A stretch of 64,000 nt of DNA, taken from NCBI RefSeq assembly GCF_025024155.1, contig NW_026251712.1, positions 707,727 through 771,726 of the forward strand, read 5' to 3'. Of the stretch, positions 58,063-64,000 are shown piece by piece. The notes under the pieces were generated by a model. It saw only the letters and a list, made by a program, of their open reading frames with translations, was not told where the DNA came from and did not search any database. The position numbers were made by a program, and so were the translations under genes. How positions within the stretch are numbered: the first letter of the stretch is position 1; each line of letters begins with the position of its first letter. Origin of the DNA: Gamsiella multidivaricata. Lineage: Eukaryota; Mortierellomycota; Mortierellomycetes; Mortierellales; Mortierellaceae.

Positions 58063-59267
58063 CTACTCCATATCCATGTCGAACAGTTGCCCGTCCTTGA
58101 TGTCCTTTGAAGCGACGGCATGAGCTAGCAAATTACAATAAAGCGTGACCAAGTCAGCAGACAATTCTAAAAAAAAAAAAAAAAATGCGGCGAAATGATG
58201 ATGGCAACATACCTTTGGCGTCCTCATCCTCCTGAGCCTTGGCAATGGCCTTGCGCTTCTCCTCGTCCGAATCCGAGTCTGAATCCGAGCCCGAATCATG
58301 AGTCTCAACATTGAGGTGCGATCGGTTGTGGTGGCTGCCAGCCTGGTGAGGCAGGCTGGCTCCGGTCACTCCTGCAACATAGGCGAGCTTTGCAGGAGGG
58401 GTGCGCGACAGGGGCGAGTTGCGCAGGCTCAACAGCGTGTTACGATCGTAAATGATTCGAGTTCCTATCGACCATTGACAGATAATATAATGATGCCTTG
58501 TATTAGGTTTTCTTTCAGATTGAGAAATAAATGGTCGGCGCGGAAAAAAAATTTTAAGTGGTGCGACAAAGAAAGCAAAGCAGGAATAAGCGCTAAATGC
58601 GAAATGCACAAAAATGTACAGAGAGCAAGAGGATGAAGTGCAAGAAAAGTACAAGAGTTCTCGCATAGTCCTTGCTTTTTGCCCCGCTGAAAAGCCTATT
58701 CTGTTCCATAGCATTGCGCTCCGGCTCCTCATTGAACAGACTCTGCGTTGATATGTTGATATGGGCCCTCAATAGTTAGGCTTCGTTCGTTACAAGGGTA
58801 AGTCGGAAGCCATTGTCGGATGTCCATGTGTTCATGGTGCTCTGGCGCTCCGATGTTCTGTTGCTCCTGAGTACGGAGAATTTCCTCAATTGCTTCCTTC
58901 TGGCTTCAGATTTGACCACAGTTGCTGTATTTCCCACCTGACCTGTTCCTCATGGGAAGAGGCCTGACAGGGGCCCGAGGTTGGGTTGGTCTCAGTCAGT
59001 GTCATGAAAAAAAAAAAGAATCATCCTGGCTTCTGACAAGGTCCTGAGAGTGATGGTGATATATTGTTCCTCTGTCCTTGCTCGAAAAAAGGCAATGCAA
59101 AGAAGGGGCAAATGACAATTAACACTGCGCTGATAAAACGGTTGCTTACCTCCCGGAGTGCTCGAATAGATGGTGCCGCCGGGGGTGGTGCCATAATCCA
59201 AGGGGATAGGCGTGCCAGGTTCAGCACGTCTGCTTGGAAGAGGGATCGCCTTGGAGTTGGTTGACAT
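58063..59267 (-). CDS. EIF4EBP: eIF4E-binding protein (4E-BP) with TOS motif
   Basis: A translation repressor that competes with eIF4G for eIF4E and is released by TOR phosphorylation. Exons 59267-59150, 58464-58213 and 58124-58063 join in phase to 143 aa. The join through a 685-nt intron gives [21 protein letters not shown], nearly the metazoan sequence. The eIF4E-binding motif YDRNTLL is Y45-x4-L50-L51. TP/SP sites Thr28, Thr37, Ser56 and Thr61 correspond to human 4E-BP1 Thr37, Thr46, Ser65 and Thr70. The protein ends [13 protein letters not shown] (138-142) is a TOS motif like human [20 protein letters not shown] acidic stretch lies in between. Yeast Caf20/Eap1 are unrelated beyond the short binding motif. 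Residue matches to human are from memory of the family. Confidence 0.93.
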
Positions 59268-59770
59268 GTTGTTTGCTTCTAGCTTGACGATTTCGGTGGG
59301 GTATTCTCGTTTCCGTTTCCTATTTGGAGGGGGGGGGGGGGAAAGCAAAGGGAATGGTCAAACGATGCTCGTTAGATTCCCATTCGAAAGGAACTTGGTC
59401 TAACAGACGGCTCAGACCTCTCCTGCATATCAATAAACGGTATGGGTATGCTTTTTTCCCCCTTTTTTCCTTTCTATAGGGATCGCCCGTGTTGTTCCCT
59501 TGAGCCCCATCTCCTTTCCCAAACATCACATTCTTGATTCAGGTTCATCTTCATGGCACAAGCAATACCTTGATCGAAAGCAACAAAAAGCAGTAGAGAA
59601 GCAAACACAAAAAGCGCCGCACACAAAGTTATGTGTATGCCCGGTTGGGAAGCTATGTCACGTGCGAAAACGATATCTAGGATTTAGTGAAAAAAGGCAA
59701 GGTCGCGAGGTCGCGCCGTTGCCTTTATTCTTCCTGCAGCCTCTCTCTCCATCCATTCTGCAGAGTAAAT

Positions 59771-61246
59771 ATGCGACGCGTGCATCCTCAACGGCAAAGA
59801 CCTGCTGCGGCACATCGTCAGGGCCCTGTACTTCATTCCAAGGCCGCTCAAAGCGACCGTAATAAATCATGGATGACCATTTCTGACATCCACAGGAACA
59901 ATCATGCACGATACAGCAGAAACGATCGCACCGGTTTCACCACCAACTCTGGATACCCAGACAACACTACAGATCTAGACACCCGACTCCCTTCCAAATA
60001 TCATAGCCTGAATAAGCAATCAGGGAAAAGTAGCTTCAGCGACTCGATCGGCTTCAACGACGACGACGACGACATGTTACCAATGGAATCAGGCGACGAT
60101 TTTCAGGTCTCTATACGAATTCCTCGTCGAACTGAGGACCAAGAAGGCTCGAGTGAATACAGGCGCCACCGATCCTCCGCAGGGAAAGGAGATGCCAATG
60201 ATACCACCCACAGTTTGGATTCATCAGCACTGAAACGCCATCGTGGCGAACCTCAGACAGATGAACGATTTATCTCGGAAGAAGCATGGTTCTCCTCGCA
60301 AGAATCCATGGACCTCAGTCTCGGACCCGATACAGCATCACTAGATAAGCACAGTCCGATAACACGGGTCAAGAAGGCTGCGCCATCGACACACATTACT
60401 GTCTCGGATACCCAACACGCCTTGAACGAGATTGATGAACTGTTCCAGGAGAACTTTGCACCATTGAGTCCAATTCTCGAACCTCAGTCATCTGCAGAGC
60501 ACGAGGATGGCATTAGTCAAGGGGCTTCTCCTAAGACGCCTGTCCTAAAGAGCGGGCTACACTCTGAGATCCAGAGCGCCACCAAAGACGTTCGTGAAGC
60601 ATCAAAGTTGAGCATCGATGAGGGTGATGACCTTGATGACGACATACATCTGGAGGATGCCCATAGCCCCAAGATGGAGCATACGAAGTTGCCGGAGGCT
60701 CCAGCAGATTACGAGGATCCGATGCCTGGTTACGATACGGGCCAAGATCAAAGTCAGAGTCAGGGTCAGGGTCCGAATCAGGACAAGGACCAAAGTTCTG
60801 AAGCTGCTCCAGTGTTTGAGGTGCCTACAACGACTGATGAGTTCAAGTCGCGACTAAATGGTAAGGAGCTGCCATCAAAAGGACCATCAAGCTCGGCAAC
60901 TAGAGCGATTTAACCACTTTAATATCTTGCGTTGTTTTTATATTTGCGACTAATAGAGATCCGGATCAAGTTCCACTTATCGTTGGAGAGCATGATGGAG
61001 GCAGTTCAGTAGGTACTCATGGCCAAGTTTTCCATGCAATAGTTTCTTTATTGAATATTACCACTCAGGCTTTTTTTGGATGGTAATGGTAGGGGTGTCG
61101 ACTCTCTGCTAGGTGTTGTCAAGGATGCACTTATGAAGCAGCAGAGCTGCCTTGACGAACGTGGCCAACATGTCCGAGAGCAGGTGCTAGGCCTTCAGAG
61201 GGAGGCAACACAACTGCACACAAAGGCCGCGAGAGGGCTGGATTAG
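59771..61246 (+). CDS. Acidic Ser/Asp-rich protein with helical C-terminus, unknown function
   Basis: Not recognised. Exon 1 from ATG 59771 (VNMRRVHP; ATG 59874 is an alternative) runs to a GTAAGG donor at about 60861. A CTAATAG acceptor (60956) opens exon 2 (EIRIKFHLSLESMMEA), and 61093-61246 gives exon 3 (GVDSLLGVVKDALMKQQSC..., ending AARGLD). The joins are in phase; the last acceptor is weak. The protein is disordered, with a D5 run, a DEFKSRLN segment and a QSQSQGQGPNQ tract, and ends in a helix likely to form a coiled coil (QHVREQVLGLQREATQLHTK). The layout suggests a nuclear scaffold protein, but this is inference. It is divergent from the 4E-BP gene; TCACGTGC lies about 110 bp upstream. 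Confidence 0.65.
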
Positions 61247-61528
61247 CTGAGCACGGATGGCACACCAATACGAGTTCGCTCACCAGTATCTGATTACCAT
61301 GAACATCTGGCTGCTTCGATTTCAGCTGCAATATCGCGCATATTATTTCACGCCTACAGATGTGGTTATGTTTTCACTCTAGCTCACTGCTCTTTCTGTC
61401 AAAATGAGACAAAGATGTTTTTTATTCATCAATCGTGACAGCTTTGCAGTCAAAAAAATGATTTGGACAATCATTCCTCTCACTCCTCTCACTCTTCTCG
61501 CACTCGGTGCAAACCTTTCGCATCAACA

Positions 61529-62510
61529 ATGGACTCGAACGATTCACACGACGATGCACTTGCGAGCCGCATTATGAAATACGCGGCCTCAAAGGGCATG
61601 GAGCTCCCTGCGTTTCCTGGAGACGATGTCGAATCATTACCATCCGATTACGAATACAACGAGGGCGATGAGGAGGAGGTAGAAGAGGTCGAGGAAATTT
61701 CCGAAATGGATTTACTGCAGCATTTGGATTCGTCTATGCCGCCTATCATTCTGGCTCAGGAGCTTTTCAACGAAGAAGTCAGCTCCGAGTCCTTCCAGGT
61801 CCTGACTGCAAACAACGGCAACGAACTCTTTCACAAGGGATACACAGTTCTCGACAATGTGATCGATCAATCCGTGATCCAGTCTGTCCGGGATTGGGGC
61901 ACACACATGTTCAAGGCAGGACAGATGGACAAGGCGAGCGGCAAACACAACATCGAAGAGGATCCGTTTCGTGAAGGGAGTGCCCGTGGCGACTACACAA
62001 TCTGGGTATCGCCTGGCTCCAAGTTCTTGGAGCAGTCTCCGGCATTAAACCAGTGTGTAGATTGGTTCTCGAAACAGTTGCATGTGGATCTGGCCAAGCT
62101 GGTGCATTTGCATGGACAGGCGGAATATCAGTTGGCATATTATCCTCCAGACTCAAGTCATTATGAGCGACACAGGGATTCCTTCCCTACAAACGATCGT
62201 GATGATCGAGACCAGCGTCGTGTTACTGTAAGTCGTTGTGTTCATTGAATTCCATTGACCAAACACGCCTTTGCCTTTTTTTTTAACCTTTCTCCTTTCA
62301 CAGGCAATTGTGTACTTCAACCCGGACTGGACTGAGGGCGATGGCGGTGAGCTCAGGATTTTTGACAAGGGTATGAGCGATGAGGAGGAGAAGCAGATCG
62401 ATGTTGCACCCAAGGCTGGACGTTGTGTCCTGTTCCTGAGCGGTGTCATGGATCATGCCGTCCTTCCCTCCTTCAAAGAACGCATCGCATTAACCTCTTG
62501 GTATAGGTAG
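61529..62510 (+). CDS. EGLN/PHD-like prolyl hydroxylase (2-oxoglutarate, Fe(II) dioxygenase)
   Basis: An oxygen- and 2-oxoglutarate-dependent dioxygenase of the prolyl-hydroxylase type. Exons 61529-62227 and 62304-62510 join in phase to 301 aa. Fe ligands are His215 and Asp217 (YERHRD) and His284 (MDHAV); Arg293 (ERIALTSWYR), nine residues after the distal His, should bind 2-oxoglutarate. The core AIVYFNPDW...GGELRIF matches animal PHD2/EGLN more than yeast Ofd1/Tpa1. The N-terminus is acidic (GDEEEVEEVEEISEMD). The upstream spacer from the acidic-protein gene is under 300 bp. Substrate unknown; EGLN-like enzymes in other lineages hydroxylate Skp1 or ribosomal proteins. Confidence 0.88.
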
Positions 62511-62530
62511 ATGATTATCGACTACAATAG

Positions 62531-62592
62531 TAAATTAATCATCAACACTTACTAACAATAGTAAATTAATCATCAACACTTACTAACAATAG
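62531..62592. repeat. Tandem duplication of 31 bp in a 3' region
   Basis: The unit starting TAAATTAATCATCAACACTT occurs perfectly twice (62531-62561 and 62562-62592), followed by an A run, just after the dioxygenase stop. Confidence 0.9.
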
Positions 62593-63069
62593 TAAAAAAA
62601 AAAACCGGTGGAATAAACACTAATCGTCAATATTCGCTGCAAAAATGCTCAAGACATTATTATAGAACATCTGGGAGCTAATTTTTAGGCCTCAGGGGCC
62701 CCGGGGTGAAAAGGGAGCCAGGGAGACGAGTGGGTATTCTTTTAATTATTGGTGATATCACGCAGTCAAGATCTCGATTTCTGTTACGGGTGAAAAAGAA
62801 CAGGGTAAGTGTGAGATAGGTAGGTAACGGAGCAAGCGAGATAAGTGGAAACGGGGTACGCGGGAGTAAACGAACTGGTCTTTGGGTCTTCGTAACCGAT
62901 TTACTATTATACATGACTTTAAACGCATTTATATACTCGATGGGGCCCAGAGCGGCGTCGTACTTACTAATCCTTGCCGAGATGGAGAGCGATGGAGAGG
63001 AACTAGGGTACCGCTCGTGCTGAGCGCAGTTCGACGGAAGCTCCAGTTGCGAGAGAGCTGGAACGAGCT
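62593..63069. other. Spacer before the retroelement block
   Basis: No gene supported. GC-rich GGGGCCCCGGGG near 62695-62705; the rest is unremarkable. Confidence 0.4.
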
Positions 63070-63082
63070 TTGCAAATAGGGA

Positions 63083-63541
63083 TTTTTTAACAATCTATTT
63101 TTTTTTTTTTTTTTTTTTATTAACATAAATCCCCATGAGCACGAGACGCATGGTCCGCAAAGGCCTTGAAGCCATAGATGCCTTCCATGCACGGCAGAGC
63201 CGCATCCTCTATCAACTATGTTGGCTTGAGGCGTCAAATTCATAACCCATGTCGCATAGCTAGCCTAACCTAACTCCTGCGTGACCTGTTGCGCGATACA
63301 CGTCTCCTAATCCAGATCCAATGTTAATAAAGTTGTTTTTAAACCGAATAAACCCTCCATTATGTCCAACTTCCCTCGCCCCAAGCAATGCTGTAGCACC
63401 CTATAATCCGCGGTCCGTCTACCTTCCTCACGGGGCCAGGGCAGCTTTTTTTTTTTTTTTTTTATTAACATAAATCCCCATGAGCACGCGACGCATGGTC
63501 CGCAATTCACGGGGCCAGGGCAGCTCCCGTTTACATGGTTC
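63083..63541 (-). mobile_element. Fragment of a poly(A)-tailed retroelement (tail at left, minus strand)
   Basis: Read on the minus strand the sequence ends ...TTTATGTTAAT followed by a 21-base A tail (63118-63098) and a short A-rich continuation, the pattern of a 5'-truncated LINE-type insertion. TTGCAAATAGGGA occurs at both flanks (63070-63082 and 63542-63554), a likely 13-bp target-site duplication. A shorter copy of the same element is nested inside. No reverse transcriptase remains in the window. Confidence 0.6.
63447..63506 (-). mobile_element. 60-bp severely truncated copy of the same retroelement with 19-bp target duplication
   Basis: TCACGGGGCCAGGGCAGCT is present at 63428-63446 and again at 63507-63525. 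Between the copies lie a T run and 42 bases (63464-63505) that match 63119-63161 with about one difference (ATTAACATAAATCCCC, GACGCATGGTCCGCAA). A tail, truncation and flanking direct repeats together indicate a target-primed reverse-transcription insertion. Confidence 0.8.
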
Positions 63542-63554
63542 TTGCAAATAGGGA

Positions 63555-63573
63555 ATTTTTTTTTTTTTTTTTT
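63555..63573 (-). mobile_element. Possible A-tail of a third, older insertion
   Basis: A T run of about 19 bases followed by ATTCAACATGG, directly beyond the right target duplication of the larger fragment. By analogy with the two other tails it may mark another minus-strand poly(A) element, but no matching body was found. Confidence 0.35.
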
Positions 63574-63776
63574 ATTCAACATGGCCTCCGAGAGAGAACA
63601 ATCAGTGCTGGTTTCCTAGTGAATAGTCTCTGAGACTTGTGTCTATCTGGCCCTAAATCTTCTAGTGTGGCAGTCGCACCATCTCCAACAACTTCACTGT
63701 AACCTCCCTAAGCGTCCCGAGGTCTTTCTCCTGCGATCCGCTCGGCTAGCTGGCAGGCTCCTCACCTGCAAATCTG

Positions 63777-63826
63777 CCAAGACCATCTCTCCAATTGCAA
63801 CCTGTACATCTGGGAGATGGTCTTGG
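63777..63826. repeat. 13-bp perfect inverted repeat
   Basis: CCAAGACCATCTC (63777-63789) pairs perfectly with GAGATGGTCTTGG (63814-63826) around a 24-base loop. It could be a hairpin of a transcript or a terminal feature of a short element. No gene is recognised around it up to the window end. Confidence 0.8.
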
Positions 63827-64000
63827 TTTCTTGAGAGCACGGAATCCGTTCTACTGGCTTGCGAGCCGAATCCTCTACTATTGTAACATTTCCTCCACCT
63901 CCTCGTCCCGTCTTTCCTCCACCTGAGGTCACTGGATGTGAGCTCAGATTAGCCTATTATAAAGTGGGCCTACTCACTTTTTGAACTTATACCTGTAACC

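Noticed and set aside
63665..63886. 73-codon plus frame near the right edge
   Set aside because: It overlaps the 13-bp inverted repeat, has no recognisable motif and lies in a repeat-rich stretch.

Overview
The window looks like nuclear DNA of an early-diverging filamentous fungus, most likely Mucoromycota/Mortierellomycota (Mortierella-like). This is inferred from gene content, from frequent GTRAGT...CTAAC...YAG introns of 50-770 nt, from CT-rich leaders, and from the mix of fungal families (Zn2Cys6 regulator, VTC polyphosphate polymerase, samB/MUB1) with a metazoan-style 4E-BP and EGLN-like hydroxylase. No database search was possible; product names rest on recognised motifs, and exon borders were set by hand from splice sites and reading-frame continuity.

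Layout. 0-5 kb: a divergent pair, an inositol polyphosphate 5-phosphatase (minus, cut by the left edge) and a lipid-droplet hydrolase (plus). 6.5-9.8 kb: a Zn2Cys6 transcription factor. 11.4-13.6 kb: an atypical septin. 15.6-17.7 kb: a single-pass membrane protein of unknown role. 21 kb: a small secreted ML-domain lipid-binding protein with a TATA box. 22.5-25.9 kb: an HDHD2-type HAD phosphatase tail-to-tail with phosphoglycerate kinase. 26.4-28.4 kb: a CDC50/LEM3 flippase subunit. 29-30.1 kb: a decayed gene. 30.6-32 kb: an SLC49-like transporter. 36.3-44.5 kb: a VTC4-type polyphosphate polymerase and a VTC1-like protein flank an Old Yellow Enzyme gene and a relic of a second copy. 45.7-49.4 kb: RPS17 (with a 3-nt coding exon and an 11-nt microexon) and an alpha-arrestin with PPxY motifs. 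49.4-54.8 kb: gene-poor, with one frameshifted remnant. 54.8-62.5 kb: samB/MUB1, a 4E-BP with every key motif, an unrecognised acidic protein and an EGLN-like 2-oxoglutarate dioxygenase. 62.6-64 kb: repeat-rich, with nested poly(A)-tailed retroelement fragments.

Functional links. Two VTC subunits lie within 8 kb and could work in the same vacuolar polyphosphate complex. The 5-phosphatase, flippase subunit, lipid-droplet hydrolase and ML protein all act on membrane lipids, but nothing suggests a co-regulated cluster. The most unusual items are the 4E-BP with TOR-type phosphosites and a terminal TOS motif, the 5-phosphatase whose catalytic domain is split by long disordered insertions, the RPS17 start-codon exon plus microexon, and three decaying genes that lie outside intact reading frames.
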